Notes: generated from the letters alone by a model not told the origin. A DNA stretch of 64,000 bases from Thalassotalea marina (GCF_014656435.1 NZ_BNCK01000003.1:434001-498000), one strand, 5' to 3'; shown: positions 20,185 through 29,612, counted from the first letter of the stretch. Translations and numbers: made by a program.

Positions 20185-21666
20185 GTGAAAACAAAACCTA
20201 TTGTGTGGAGTATCGCCGGAGCTGATTGCTCTGGTGGTGCAGGTATTGCAGCCGATATTAAAACCGCTCAAAGCTTAAAAGTAGAGCTGTGCCACTTAAT
20301 CACGGCGAATACGGTACAAAACAGTAAATCCTTGGTTTCAGTAAATCCAACAGACGTTGAAATACTGAAGCAACAAGTCGCCACACTAATCACAGATAAA
20401 CAACCGGACATCATAAAAATAGGTTTGATCGCTTCTAGTGAGCAATTAACTTGGTTATGTACTCTTTTGCCGGACATCAAAAATCAATACACCAAGGTTA
20501 ACGTGGTATTTGATCCTGTTGGCAGCGCCAGCGTTGGAGGCAAATTTTCCAATATCACCGCAAATGACTTAATAAAAATACTTCCGCTTGTTGACGTAAT
20601 AACGCCAAATATCATTGAGGCGCAACAACTAACCGGTATCAACACAAGTGATACCGATCAGCTTGCCCAAGCAATCTGTGCATTAGGCGTGAAGTACGCC
20701 ATCGTTAAAGGCGGTCATCAAATTGGCAAAAGCGCTCAAGACGTCGCTTTCGATAGCACACTAAATTTATTCTATCGTGTAACAAGCGCTCGTATCGATA
20801 GCTCATTTAGCCATGGTGGCGGCTGTAGTTTTTCCTCAGCTATCAGCGCCTTTTTAGCGCACGGTTACTTACTGCGAGACGCATTAGCTCAAGCGAAAGC
20901 TTTTATGCAACAGGGCTTCGCTAAAAACGGTGATTTCAATGAATATTACGGGGCTTTTGAGCAAACACACTGGCCGCAAGATAAACAGTTCTTCCCAGCA
21001 ATCGATGCTGATATTCACCGTAAATACCCAACTCTTAGCGCATTTGCTGATATTGGTACAACACGCGGTGAACAAAAGTTAGGTTTGTACCCTGTTGTTG
21101 ACTCAATTGAATGGCTTGAAACCCTAATGCCTTTGGGCATTGAGATCATCCAGCTAAGAGTCAAAAACAAATCTCAAGCTGAATTAGATAACCTAATCGA
21201 AAAAGCCGTCGCCTTAGCTAAAAACTATCATACACGTCTTTTTATTAATGATTATTGGCAGCTAGCCATTAAACACGGTGCATACGGTGTACATATTGGC
21301 CAAGAAGATTTACTTGATGCTGATTTACATGCCATTCAACAAGCAGGTTTACGTTTAGGTATCAGTACACATGGCTGTTATGAATTTTTATTAGCGCAAC
21401 AGCTAAAACCATCTTACTTGGCCATGGGGGCGATTTTCCCAACCAAAACTAAAGACATGACGGGGCAAATTCAAGGTATTGATAACCTAAAACAGGTTTT
21501 AAACCTCAGTGAAGATATCCCAGTTGTCGCCATTGGCGGAATCAATGAAGAGCGTGCACCCGATGTTTGGGCAACAGGCACAGACTCAATTGCCGTTGTT
21601 ACTGCGATTACCGAGGCCAGTAATCCAAGTGAGGCGGTAAAGCGCTTTCAACGTTTATTGTTTTAA
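20185..21666 (+). CDS. thiDE: Bifunctional HMP-P kinase / thiamine-phosphate synthase (ThiD-ThiE fusion)
   Basis: 493 residues. The first ~270 are a ThiD-type kinase (SIAGADCSGGAGIAADIKTAQSL; VFDPVGSASVGG; TPNIIEAQQL; IVKGGHQ). Residues from ~295 are ThiE (LGLYPVVDS, GVHIGQEDL, GAIFPTKTK, VAIGGI), joining HMP-PP to thiazole phosphate. The fusion completes the operon. The start is GTG at 20185, one base after the thiG stop; the ATG there is out of frame. The ThiD anion-hole motif reads HGGGCSFSSA where HGTGCTLSSA is usual; the cysteine is kept. The 3' end overlaps the convergent MCE gene by 12 bp. Confidence 0.95.
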   Translation: MKTKPIVWSIAGADCSGGAGIAADIKTAQSLKVELCHLITANTVQNSKSLVSVNPTDVEILKQQVATLITDKQPDIIKIGLIASSEQLTWLCTLLPDIKNQYTKVNVVFDPVGSASVGGKFSNITANDLIKILPLVDVITPNIIEAQQLTGINTSDTDQLAQAICALGVKYAIVKGGHQIGKSAQDVAFDSTLNLFYRVTSARIDSSFSHGGGCSFSSAISAFLAHGYLLRDALAQAKAFMQQGFAKNGDFNEYYGAFEQTHWPQDKQFFPAIDADIHRKYPTLSAFADIGTTRGEQKLGLYPVVDSIEWLETLMPLGIEIIQLRVKNKSQAELDNLIEKAVALAKNYHTRLFINDYWQLAIKHGAYGVHIGQEDLLDADLHAIQQAGLRLGISTHGCYEFLLAQQLKPSYLAMGAIFPTKTKDMTGQIQGIDNLKQVLNLSEDIPVVAIGGINEERAPDVWATGTDSIAVVTAITEASNPSEAVKRFQRLLF

Positions 21667-24651
21667 AGAAATAACGGGCGACCAGTTATGCCAAGCCTCT
21701 TGTGGCTTGGCGTTTAAATTAAATCGCTGACCTTGCACAACGGTTTGTGTTTCTGTTGTTTCTGGTGTCGCAAATGCTATACCGCCAGATAATAAACTTT
21801 CCATTGATTCAGACTCGATATTGATGCCAGAAAACAAACCTGCTTCTAACTGAAAACCACTGGTATTCCAAAACTGACTTTGAGCAGTCACTAATGGCGC
21901 AAACTTATCGGCAATATTGACATAAATCACGACTTGGTCAGCACTGTTGGTTAAGCCAACACCAATAACCTCACCCACTGGCACTTGTTTATATAACACT
22001 GGGTTACCAACGCGAACAGAACCCAAGCTGCTTGCCGTTAATTCTATATTCAAACCATAAGGTAAGGTTTTAATCGCGGGAGCAACGGTTTGGGCAACAA
22101 AGCGACTACTCGGTTGACCATTTCCAGGTTGAACAGCGATATAACCACCTTCAACTATGGCGTCTAGATCTTTATTACCAACCAAGCCTAAAACTGGTTT
22201 TGCTAGCCAAAAGTCACTGTTTTGTCTTGCAAACTTTTGTGCTGTATCCGATAAATAACCAAACGCTGTAGCACCAAACCCTTGTTGGTCATAAACAATA
22301 TGCGAAATCAAACCAACCACTTGGTCTTGATATTTGATTTTTAAATTATCATGTAAGCCTTTAGTATTTTTGAAATAAATTTCAATACTCATGCCTGCTA
22401 ACTGGGCATGATCACCATTGCTAAATAAAGTGAAACTGGCACCTTCATCAATAGGCTTGGTTACCTCAATATCATCAGGGTTGTAAAAACTAATCCCGCC
22501 TTGCAACAAGGCATCGGCAGATGCAGTATTAATTCTCAGATTACCAAGACTGCCAGAAATAGATAATCCACTGGCGTTGTAAAAACGACTATGTGGGGTA
22601 ACAAAGTGTCGATATTGCTCATCAATAGTCATATTAATATCAACTTGTTGTTTTTGTTGATCGAAGGCGACACTATCAACTTGCCCGACTAATATCCCCT
22701 TGTATAACACCGGACTGCCGGCATCTACAATATTGCCTTTTTCAGCGGTCACTTTAAGTTGTAAGCCTTCGTGGCTTATATGTTTAGCTGGCGCGTTTAA
22801 TAGCAGTGGAAATTGATTTTTATATTCTCCAGAACCGGCGCTAATCGCAATATAACTGCCACCAAATAAAGCGTCAGTATCTTTAAGTCCTGCAAATGAT
22901 ACTTGAGGCTCTGCCAACCAAAACAGTGAATTTTCTTTTAGTAAATATTCAAATTCAGGCAACAATCCCACTTGAATAAAGTGGTTATCATTGCGATGTG
23001 TAATATTGTGTACCGACCCAACATGTTCTCCGCGATAAATTAAACGCGATGCTGCCTTGATGCCACTGACTTTCTTGGCAATGAGTGTCGCAGCTACCTT
23101 TTGTGAAGCTTCGTCATGAGTGTTAAACAGACTATATACATCACCATTATTGGCTTTAGCTTCACTAGAGTTGTTATCAACGTCAAATTCTATACCGCCA
23201 GCTAAGATTGACTGAATAGAGTTAGCGTCAAATTTAAAACCTTGCAGGTTGCCAGAAAACTTGATGCCACTGTTGTTCCAAAAGCGTGTGCCTTGGTCAA
23301 TATAATCTTGATATTTTGACTCAATGTGAATGTGAACCAATACTTCATTTGAGGCTTTGTCTTCAATTGCTTGTACCGAACCCACTCTTTGTTTTTTATA
23401 AAATATCCCTGTCCCCACTTTGATTGATTCAATGTTAGAAGCCTTAAGGATCAAATGCAGGCCAGGTTCGCTGTAGTCATATGCAGGTTTTTGGCTGAAT
23501 ACATTAAAAACAGAGCGAGGTTCCCCCGTTAGTGAAGGACGTAAGCTGATGTGTGGCCCTTTTAATAAGGTATTTAAGTTCGTCACGCCGCCTAAATCCA
23601 ATTGAGCCGCCACGACAAAAAATTGAGAGTCGGAGGTCAAATAAGGGATAACTCTAGGGTTCACCATTGCCACGGCAGTAACTTTGCGTTTTTGTGGATC
23701 AATTTTATCTATAGCGTCGATCACACCCAATGTAAGACCTTGATATTCAATCAAGGAACCTTTATCAATACCAGCATCCCAATCCAAGTTTAGTGTAATT
23801 TCATGACCCATTTCAGCGGTTTGAAAGTCGGGGTGCAAGTTGTAAGTCGCGCCACTTTCAGCCGCTGGCAACGCTGATTCAAATTTAGGATCATCAAATG
23901 CAATACCACCTGACATAATGGCGCCCAAAGAATCCGTTTTAACTTTTAGCCCTGTCGCCAATGAGCCGGTCATTTCAAAGCCACTTGAATTCCAAAATAT
24001 CGAGTTTTGTTTTACTAGGTGTGCAAATTCAGGTTTGATAAACACCATGACGTTCACTTTGCCAGTATTTTCGTCAAATCGATATCCTGATACATGGCCA
24101 ACATTTATTTGTTTAAAGTTAACGGGCGAATTTTTATCTAGCGATCCTAAAGTGTCTGTTTGCAGTGAAATATGTAAGCCTGGTGTTGTTTTGTCTATAA
24201 TAGGCGCATCGCTAAGAGCAACAAACTGACGTGTTGATTCACCCTGATTTTTCAGATCAGGCTGCACACTAATATAACCACCTGAAAATAGTGTATCTAG
24301 GCCTGAAATCCCTTGAAAAGATACATCGGCCGTGACAAACCAAAACTTGGTTTTATCAGTAAGTAAAGGCTTGGTTGCCGCAACCATTTCAATTTCAACA
24401 TCAACGTGTTTTAAATCATCAGAAACGTCTATACCAACCACTTTGCCAACAGGTAAGCCTTTGTAACGCACTTCTGTTTTACCTTCGACCATACCCGTCG
24501 CATTTTCAAACTGCACTGTGATATAAAAACCCTGTTCAACAATGGTTTTTACCATTAACCAGATACCAAAAATCAAGGCAATTGCCGGAATTAACCAAAC
24601 AGCTGATATTCCTTCTTTTTCTTTTACTAAAGCATCAGGATGATCTTGCAA
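21655..24651 (-). CDS. letB: LetB/YebT-type MCE protein with eight MCE domains
   Basis: 998 residues: a short cytoplasmic N-terminus, one membrane helix (AVWLIPAIALIFGIWLMVKTI), then tandem MCE (MlaD-like) domains. Eight units can be counted; odd ones end near FWF..GLDTLFSGGYISVQP and even ones near FWNSSGF...LSGGIAF. E. coli LetB (877 residues) has seven. MCE rings stack into a tunnel carrying lipids between inner and outer membranes. The start is TTG (24649-24651), just past the letA2 stop, with GAGTGAG upstream. It lies downstream of two LetA-like genes, as in letAB. Confidence 0.93.
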   Translation of the reverse strand: MQDHPDALVKEKEGISAVWLIPAIALIFGIWLMVKTIVEQGFYITVQFENATGMVEGKTEVRYKGLPVGKVVGIDVSDDLKHVDVEIEMVAATKPLLTDKTKFWFVTADVSFQGISGLDTLFSGGYISVQPDLKNQGESTRQFVALSDAPIIDKTTPGLHISLQTDTLGSLDKNSPVNFKQINVGHVSGYRFDENTGKVNVMVFIKPEFAHLVKQNSIFWNSSGFEMTGSLATGLKVKTDSLGAIMSGGIAFDDPKFESALPAAESGATYNLHPDFQTAEMGHEITLNLDWDAGIDKGSLIEYQGLTLGVIDAIDKIDPQKRKVTAVAMVNPRVIPYLTSDSQFFVVAAQLDLGGVTNLNTLLKGPHISLRPSLTGEPRSVFNVFSQKPAYDYSEPGLHLILKASNIESIKVGTGIFYKKQRVGSVQAIEDKASNEVLVHIHIESKYQDYIDQGTRFWNNSGIKFSGNLQGFKFDANSIQSILAGGIEFDVDNNSSEAKANNGDVYSLFNTHDEASQKVAATLIAKKVSGIKAASRLIYRGEHVGSVHNITHRNDNHFIQVGLLPEFEYLLKENSLFWLAEPQVSFAGLKDTDALFGGSYIAISAGSGEYKNQFPLLLNAPAKHISHEGLQLKVTAEKGNIVDAGSPVLYKGILVGQVDSVAFDQQKQQVDINMTIDEQYRHFVTPHSRFYNASGLSISGSLGNLRINTASADALLQGGISFYNPDDIEVTKPIDEGASFTLFSNGDHAQLAGMSIEIYFKNTKGLHDNLKIKYQDQVVGLISHIVYDQQGFGATAFGYLSDTAQKFARQNSDFWLAKPVLGLVGNKDLDAIVEGGYIAVQPGNGQPSSRFVAQTVAPAIKTLPYGLNIELTASSLGSVRVGNPVLYKQVPVGEVIGVGLTNSADQVVIYVNIADKFAPLVTAQSQFWNTSGFQLEAGLFSGINIESESMESLLSGGIAFATPETTETQTVVQGQRFNLNAKPQEAWHNWSPVISLKQ

Positions 24652-24658
24652 AATTTAC

Positions 24659-25276
24659 TCACTCAAAATTATTGTCTGTTTTGTCCCATAACAAGCGAAC
24701 ATCAAAACTTGCCGAAGCAAACATAGTAAATATAACGGTTAAGCCAAAAAATGTTATACCTCCTGCCGCTTCAACTGAACTAATAAAGCCTAAATTAACT
24801 ACCGCAGCCATAATGGCAACGACAAAAACATCTAACATGGACCAAGGCCCTAGCACTTCAACAATGGAATACAGCTTAGTCATCAGCTTTAAGTTTTTAG
24901 GCTTGGCACTTCTCGCCTGGGTAACCAGTATCAGCAAACACAAAATTTTGCCAACAGGAATAACGAAGCTGGCTATAAAGATAACAAAAGCAACAGGATA
25001 CATGCCAGACTGCATAAAAATGGTCACCCCTTCCATAATGGTAGAACGGGTGTCATTGCCCATAGTGTATACCACCATCATAGGTAACATATTGGCAGGT
25101 ATAAACATGATTAGCGCAGCCAAAGTCCACGCCAAGGTGTATTGTAAGGTATAAGGTTTTCTAATCGAGAAAGTTGCGCCACAACGTTCACATTGCTCTT
25201 TGTCACTCCACATGTTGTTTATTTTTTTACAACATGGACAAATGCCTAACCCGATAGATTTTGCGCTAACGTACAA
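24659..25276 (-). CDS. LetA/PqiA-like membrane protein, second half
   Basis: About 205 residues: a zinc-ribbon-like pair (CPCC and CERC), then membrane helices including the PqiA hallmark MFIPANMLPMMVVYTMG. The open frame reaches an ATG at 25312, but a perfect GGAGG (25283-25287) sits six bases from a TTG at 25276, giving an 11-nt overlap with the upstream gene. In E. coli LetA both PqiA domains are in one ~427-residue protein; here they are separate. The partner is the MCE tunnel encoded next. Confidence 0.9.
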   Translation of the reverse strand: MYVSAKSIGLGICPCCKKINNMWSDKEQCERCGATFSIRKPYTLQYTLAWTLAALIMFIPANMLPMMVVYTMGNDTRSTIMEGVTIFMQSGMYPVAFVIFIASFVIPVGKILCLLILVTQARSAKPKNLKLMTKLYSIVEVLGPWSMLDVFVVAIMAAVVNLGFISSVEAAGGITFFGLTVIFTMFASASFDVRLLWDKTDNNFE

Positions 25277-25892
25277 GTTTGTCCTCCATGGTTTGCCAAA
25301 TAAAATGTTCATCCATGGTGACTGAAATTAGCGTAGTACAGAGCAACAACAAGGCAAAACTCACCAAGCCAATACCAATGGAAACCTGCGCTAACGAAAG
25401 CAATTTGTATAGGCTAACCACAACGCCTAAAAAGAACACATGCAGCATTGCCCAGTTGTCTAGCACTTTGTAAGATCTGAAAAACATTAATAAATTGGGT
25501 GTTACTTTGTTGTACTTAAGGCTGATACTCAGATACCCCGCAGCCGACAACTTAATAAAAGGCACGATCAAGGTAAACATAAACAACAGAGTGGCGCTAA
25601 CGGGAAAACCATCGTCGATTAAAATGCTGATACAGGCGAGAAGTGAGGCATCACTATATTGACCAGCAACGCTAATACCAACCAACGGCATAGTGATAGC
25701 AGGAATAAAAAACAATAATCCCGCTAAAGCAATCGCTAAAGTACGTTCAATAGAATTTACTTTTCGATACAAGAGCACACTGCCGCAATTAGGGCAAATC
25801 GCTTTTTGTCCGGGAGATAAATGTTGATACTTACACAAGTTGTCGCAATGTAAACAGGCGATCAAATCTTGGTAAGGTGATACAGAACTCAT
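25266..25892 (-). CDS. LetA/PqiA-like membrane protein, first half
   Basis: 208 residues with an N-terminal zinc ribbon (CLHCDNLC and CPNCGS), then four predicted membrane helices with the PqiA-type segment FFIPAITMPLVGISVAGQ. It is the first gene of a three-gene unit with the second PqiA-like protein and the MCE protein. Together the two halves correspond to full-length LetA. It ends in a normal TAG stop inside the next gene's start region, so this looks like a true split rather than a frame error. Confidence 0.9.
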   Translation of the reverse strand: MSSVSPYQDLIACLHCDNLCKYQHLSPGQKAICPNCGSVLLYRKVNSIERTLAIALAGLLFFIPAITMPLVGISVAGQYSDASLLACISILIDDGFPVSATLLFMFTLIVPFIKLSAAGYLSISLKYNKVTPNLLMFFRSYKVLDNWAMLHVFFLGVVVSLYKLLSLAQVSIGIGLVSFALLLLCTTLISVTMDEHFIWQTMEDKLVR

Positions 25893-25970
25893 TTACTAAA
25901 CAACCGCTTAGGCCACATAACAATCAGTGTATGTGAATACGGGGCGAACGCAAAGGAATTTTGCTGATAA

Positions 25971-25996
25971 AAAAAGCAGCTATCAAGCTGCTTTTT
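25971..25996 (-). terminator. Terminator after cytochrome gene
   Basis: AAAAAGCAGCT and AGCTGCTTTTT (11-bp stem, ATCA loop); on the minus strand a run of seven T follows. It lies 25 nt beyond the tetraheme cytochrome stop. Confidence 0.88.
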
Positions 25997-26020
25997 AAGA
26001 TTTAAATACTTGCTTTTACG

Positions 26021-27256
26021 TTACTTAAGCGTCGACATATAGTTAGCAAGCGCTTCAATATCAGCATCACTTAATTTAGCGGCGATATTTTGCATCATGG
26101 CATTTTTGTCATTGGCACGAACGCCAGAGCGGAACTGTTCAAGTTGTGCTTTTAGATAAGTTGGATGTTGACCACCTATTGCAGGGAAACCAGCGTTATC
26201 CATACCTTTACCACTTACACCATGACAAGCAATACATGCCGTAATACCACGCTCTGCATCACCACCGATGTATAATTTATGACCAGCTGCATTTTCTTCA
26301 CCAACAACTGGTTTCAGTGTTTGTGAGGCAAAGTAAGCTGCAAGGTTTTGCATATCGTCTTCACTTAAACCTGCTACCATACCCGCCATGATCGCGTTAT
26401 CACGGGCACCTGATTTAAACTCTTTTAATTGCTTCAATAGGTAAGCTTCACCTTGACCGGCAATTGAAGGATACATCGCAACCGTTGAGTTACCATCTGC
26501 GTTATGACACGCCACACATGTTGCAGACTTAGCTTTACCTAATTCAACATCACCAGCCAAAGTTTTAACTGCTACTTTACCTGTTGAAGCTTTTACTTCA
26601 CCTACAGCAGAAGTATCTTTGAAGTAAGCGCCTATGTTTGCGATATCTTCAGTTGTTAAGTTTGCAGCAACAGCATTCATCGACGCGTTATGACGTGTAT
26701 TCGCTTTAAATGCCGCTAATTGTTTTTCAAGGTACTCTGGATGTTGATCAGCTAGGTTAGGGTTGATCAGTACATCACTGTTACCGTCTTGACCATGACA
26801 ACCTACACAAGACGCAATACCACGATCGGCATCACCATGTTCATATAGCGCTTTACCAGCTTCTGCACTCGGAATAAATTTAGGTGCAGGGGCAGCTGTT
26901 GCAGCCGTTTGACCACCTTCTGATGCGGAACCACCGGCCGTAGAACCATCACGATTAAAAGATGAGAAATAAGCCGCTAAATCAGCCATATCTTGGTCAG
27001 ACAAATTGGCAGCCATAGGCGACATCAATGGGTCTTTACGATCACCGGCTTTAAAAGCTTTCAATTGCTTAGCAATATAGTCAGCATGTTGACCAGCTAA
27101 GTTTGGGTAAGTGTCTGTAGTGCCGATACCATTACTACCATGACAAGCAGCACAAACAGCCGCTTTAGATTTACCCGCTTGGGCGTCACCCGCGAAGGCA
27201 TTGGCTTGAGAAACCATACCCAATCCGATGACCATTGAAAATAACACTTTTTTCAT
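26021..27256 (-). CDS. Tetraheme c4-type cytochrome c (duplicated diheme)
   Basis: About 411 residues with a signal peptide (MVIGLGMVSQANAFA). Four CxxCH haem sites are visible (CAACHGSNG, CVGCHGQDG, CVACHNADG, CIACHGVSG), each followed by a class I cytochrome fold ending in an AxYF/M helix. Units alternate A-B-A-B, so this is a duplicated cytochrome c4 (normally two haems, ~200 residues). c4 cytochromes carry electrons to terminal oxidases in the periplasm. The frame opens at 27295, but GAGAG before the ATG at 27256 marks the start. It is divergent from engB, a common gammaproteobacterial arrangement. Confidence 0.93.
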   Translation of the reverse strand: MKKVLFSMVIGLGMVSQANAFAGDAQAGKSKAAVCAACHGSNGIGTTDTYPNLAGQHADYIAKQLKAFKAGDRKDPLMSPMAANLSDQDMADLAAYFSSFNRDGSTAGGSASEGGQTAATAAPAPKFIPSAEAGKALYEHGDADRGIASCVGCHGQDGNSDVLINPNLADQHPEYLEKQLAAFKANTRHNASMNAVAANLTTEDIANIGAYFKDTSAVGEVKASTGKVAVKTLAGDVELGKAKSATCVACHNADGNSTVAMYPSIAGQGEAYLLKQLKEFKSGARDNAIMAGMVAGLSEDDMQNLAAYFASQTLKPVVGEENAAGHKLYIGGDAERGITACIACHGVSGKGMDNAGFPAIGGQHPTYLKAQLEQFRSGVRANDKNAMMQNIAAKLSDADIEALANYMSTLK

Positions 27257-27449
27257 GGATTGCTCTCTGTTTAATTGCACTTGATTCATAGCCAATCAAG
27301 CATCGTAACTTAAATTATATAATTAACGCGGCATTTTACACGAAAGCTAACACTTTTTAAGTAGACGAAACAAAAAAACAGCAAAAAAAGTAAGGTTTTC
27401 GTTAAATTTAATTAAAAAGCTATATAATAGGGCATCAACCAAGATTCAA

Positions 27450-28112
27450 GTGAGAAATCAATTGTCTACTTTTGCCGTAAATTTGAACAAAGCAAAATTT
27501 GTTATTAGTGCACCAGACATTCGTCAACTACCTGAAGATGCAGGAATAGAAGTTGCCTTTGCTGGCCGCTCAAATGCTGGAAAGTCGAGTGCTTTAAATA
27601 CCTTAACACTCCAAAAAAGCTTAGCTCGCACCAGTAAAACTCCAGGCCGAACACAATTAATCAACGTGTTTGAAGTGGAAGAAGGTATGAGACTTGTAGA
27701 TCTACCCGGTTATGGCTTTGCTAAAGTACCACTTGAGATGAAGAAAAAGTGGCAAAAAGCACTTGGAGAATACCTAGAGAAGCGAGAGTCGCTAAAAGGT
27801 TTAGTTGTGTTAATGGATATTCGCCACCCGTTAAAAGACCTAGACCACAACCTTATTGAGTGGGCTGTAGATAGCAACCTACCTGTATTAGCCTTGTTAA
27901 CTAAATCCGACAAATTATCGCAAGGTAAAGCCAGTGCCGAAGTACTGAAAGTTAAAAAAGCACTTCAAGTGCTTGGTGGTGATATTAAAGTCGTCGCATT
28001 TTCTTCATTGAAGAAAACCGGTGCAAATCAAGCGACCCAAATCATTTGTGATTGGCTAACGGCAGAAACCGATCAAGCTGACTCAATTGCATTGGATGAA
28101 GAAGACGCATAA
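27450..28112 (+). CDS. engB: Ribosome-biogenesis GTPase EngB (YihA)
   Basis: 220 residues from the GTG at 27450. G1 is GRSNAGKSS (39-47), G3 [11 protein letters not shown]4 LLTKSDKL. EngB assists late large-subunit assembly. A TTG at 27462 would give an N-terminus closer in length to the E. coli protein, so the start is uncertain by four codons; no strong ribosome site decides it. Confidence 0.96.
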   Translation: MRNQLSTFAVNLNKAKFVISAPDIRQLPEDAGIEVAFAGRSNAGKSSALNTLTLQKSLARTSKTPGRTQLINVFEVEEGMRLVDLPGYGFAKVPLEMKKKWQKALGEYLEKRESLKGLVVLMDIRHPLKDLDHNLIEWAVDSNLPVLALLTKSDKLSQGKASAEVLKVKKALQVLGGDIKVVAFSSLKKTGANQATQIICDWLTAETDQADSIALDEEDA

Positions 28113-28143
28113 GTAGCCAATATCGAGCTGAACAGGAATTAAA

Positions 28144-28614
28144 ATGAAGTATATTTTACTCGCTATTATTATTGCCTTTGCGATCTTTTGGTTTAAACGA
28201 CTAGCTGATAACAAGGCAATTGCCGAAGAAAACAATAAAATCGCTCAGCAATTTTTAGCAGAAAACAAGTTAAAAGATGGTGTTGTTGAAACAGAATCTG
28301 GATTGCAATATCAAGTACTTCGTCGTGGTGAAGGCACAGAGCATCCAAGTGCAACCTCTAAGGTTACTGTGCATTATCACGGCACACTCATCGATGGTAC
28401 CGTATTTGATAGTTCACTAGTACGCAAACAGTCGATTAGTTTTGGTTTGAATCAAGTAATAAAAGGGTGGACTGAAGGTGTCCAGCTGATGCGCGTAGGC
28501 GATAAGTTTAAATTCTTCATTCCTTCCAATCTCGCTTATGGTAACAATTCGACTGGCAAGATTACTGCTGGGTCTTTGTTAATTTTCGAAGTAGAACTAC
28601 TAGCGATCAACTGA
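28144..28614 (+). CDS. Membrane-anchored FKBP-type peptidyl-prolyl isomerase
   Basis: 156 residues: one N-terminal membrane helix (YILLAIIIAFAIFWF), a short linker, then a complete FKBP domain (VTVHYHGTLIDGTVFDSS, VIKGWTEGVQLMRVGDKFKFFIPSNLAYG, LLIFEVELL). It is likely a periplasmic folding helper anchored in the inner membrane. It lies 31 nt after engB with an AGGAA site, so probably the same transcript. Confidence 0.92.
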   Translation: MKYILLAIIIAFAIFWFKRLADNKAIAEENNKIAQQFLAENKLKDGVVETESGLQYQVLRRGEGTEHPSATSKVTVHYHGTLIDGTVFDSSLVRKQSISFGLNQVIKGWTEGVQLMRVGDKFKFFIPSNLAYGNNSTGKITAGSLLIFEVELLAIN

Positions 28615-28643
28615 TCTTCGTGAATTTGTTTTCAGCGTACGGT

Positions 28644-29387
28644 TTAATGAGTAACAACAGTGCGCTGAGACAACACTTTTTGTAACGCCTTTTTTACCCG
28701 CTCTACCATAGTTTTAGGTGTGTCATTGCTAAACGCCATGCAACCAACTTGACCACCTTCCGGCACGATTGAAAAAACTTTTTTAACTGCCGATTCAGCA
28801 AAACCAAGCTCTTTCAAACGTAACTTTAACGGTTCAACTTCCTGTAGTATTAAGTCAACACGTTGTTTAAACAGCTTACGAATATTGGCATATTCGTCTG
28901 TCGCGATATCTAAGTTTTCACCCACAATAAAGCCTGCATGTTTCAACACATCGTACCCTCCACCAGATCGTAAAGTACCTATACGATACTTTTTAGCTTC
29001 TCCAAGGTTAGAAAATGCTACATCATTTCGGTTTGATAACGCATATACGGCAAAACCTTCATTTTTAATCAGTGGGCAAATCCATTGAAATTTATCTAGT
29101 CTGTCACCCACACGATAAACCGTATACAACAGAGTATTTTTATTGTCGCGGGCCATGCTAAATGCGCGGCTCCAAGGATACACTTCAATATGATAATTGA
29201 GCTTAGCTTCCGCTAATACTGCTTTAACAATTTCTGTAGATATACCGGTGAATTCACCTTGTTCATTAGTGTAATTATATGGAGGCCACTCTTCTGAAAC
29301 GACGGTAATTGAGTCTTGTTGCGCGTGGAGTTGATTAGAAATTGCAACTAACAATAATAAAAAACTCAATACAAATTTATTCGGCAT
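28644..29387 (-). CDS. Orphan periplasmic solute-binding protein (SBP_bac_3 type)
   Basis: 247 residues with a signal peptide (VLSFLLLLVAISNQLHA). The domain start ITVVSEEWPPYNYTNEQGEFTGISTEIVKAVL is typical of amino-acid-type family 3 binding proteins. No ABC permease or ATPase is adjacent, so it may be an orphan receptor or chemosensory protein. The ligand is unknown. Confidence 0.85.
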   Translation of the reverse strand: MPNKFVLSFLLLLVAISNQLHAQQDSITVVSEEWPPYNYTNEQGEFTGISTEIVKAVLAEAKLNYHIEVYPWSRAFSMARDNKNTLLYTVYRVGDRLDKFQWICPLIKNEGFAVYALSNRNDVAFSNLGEAKKYRIGTLRSGGGYDVLKHAGFIVGENLDIATDEYANIRKLFKQRVDLILQEVEPLKLRLKELGFAESAVKKVFSIVPEGGQVGCMAFSNDTPKTMVERVKKALQKVLSQRTVVTH

Positions 29388-29511
29388 TCTTCTCTAGGCT
29401 TACATCAACACAGAAACATCATAATCTTATTTAATACTAGTAATCGAAAAATTACCAATAGGATTTTTAATGATCTCGACAAGAAAGCAGCTAAATTGAG
29501 AAATTTAAGCG

Positions 29512-29602
29512 AAAAAAAACCGAAGATGAAAGCATCTTCGGTTCGATAGCTTTGGGGAAAGCTAGAATATAAAATTATTACAACAGGCGTTCGCTAGGAA
29601 CA
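29512..29602 (-). ncRNA. Candidate small RNA with own promoter and terminator
   Basis: On the minus strand, TTTACT (29638-29633), an 18-nt spacer and a perfect TATAAT (29614-29609) predict a start near 29602. The ~90-nt product has an A/U-rich middle, a hairpin (TAGCTTT..AAAGCTA) and ends in a 10-bp terminator stem (ACCGAAGATG / CATCTTCGGT, 29519-29542) with eight U. This layout is typical of Hfq-binding sRNAs. I do not recognise a known family. Part of it could instead be the 3' region of the gene ending at 29763. Confidence 0.55.
29513..29542 (-). terminator. Strong intrinsic terminator (minus strand)
   Basis: Ten-bp stem ACCGAAGATG / CATCTTCGGT with a four-base loop, then a T-run on the minus strand. 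It ends the candidate small RNA or, failing that, the transcript of the gene 220 bases upstream. Confidence 0.85.
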
Positions 29603-29612
29603 AAATTGATTA

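Noticed and set aside
25266-25312. Frameshift in letA
   Set aside because: The second half has its own GGAGG at the right distance from a TTG and the first half ends in a stop just inside, so a true two-gene arrangement explains it better; raw reads would settle it.
26021-27256. Internal repeats as a possible repeat array
   Set aside because: The repetition is the cytochrome c domain recurring at protein level, with no tandem DNA repeat. The same holds for the MCE domains at 21655-24651.
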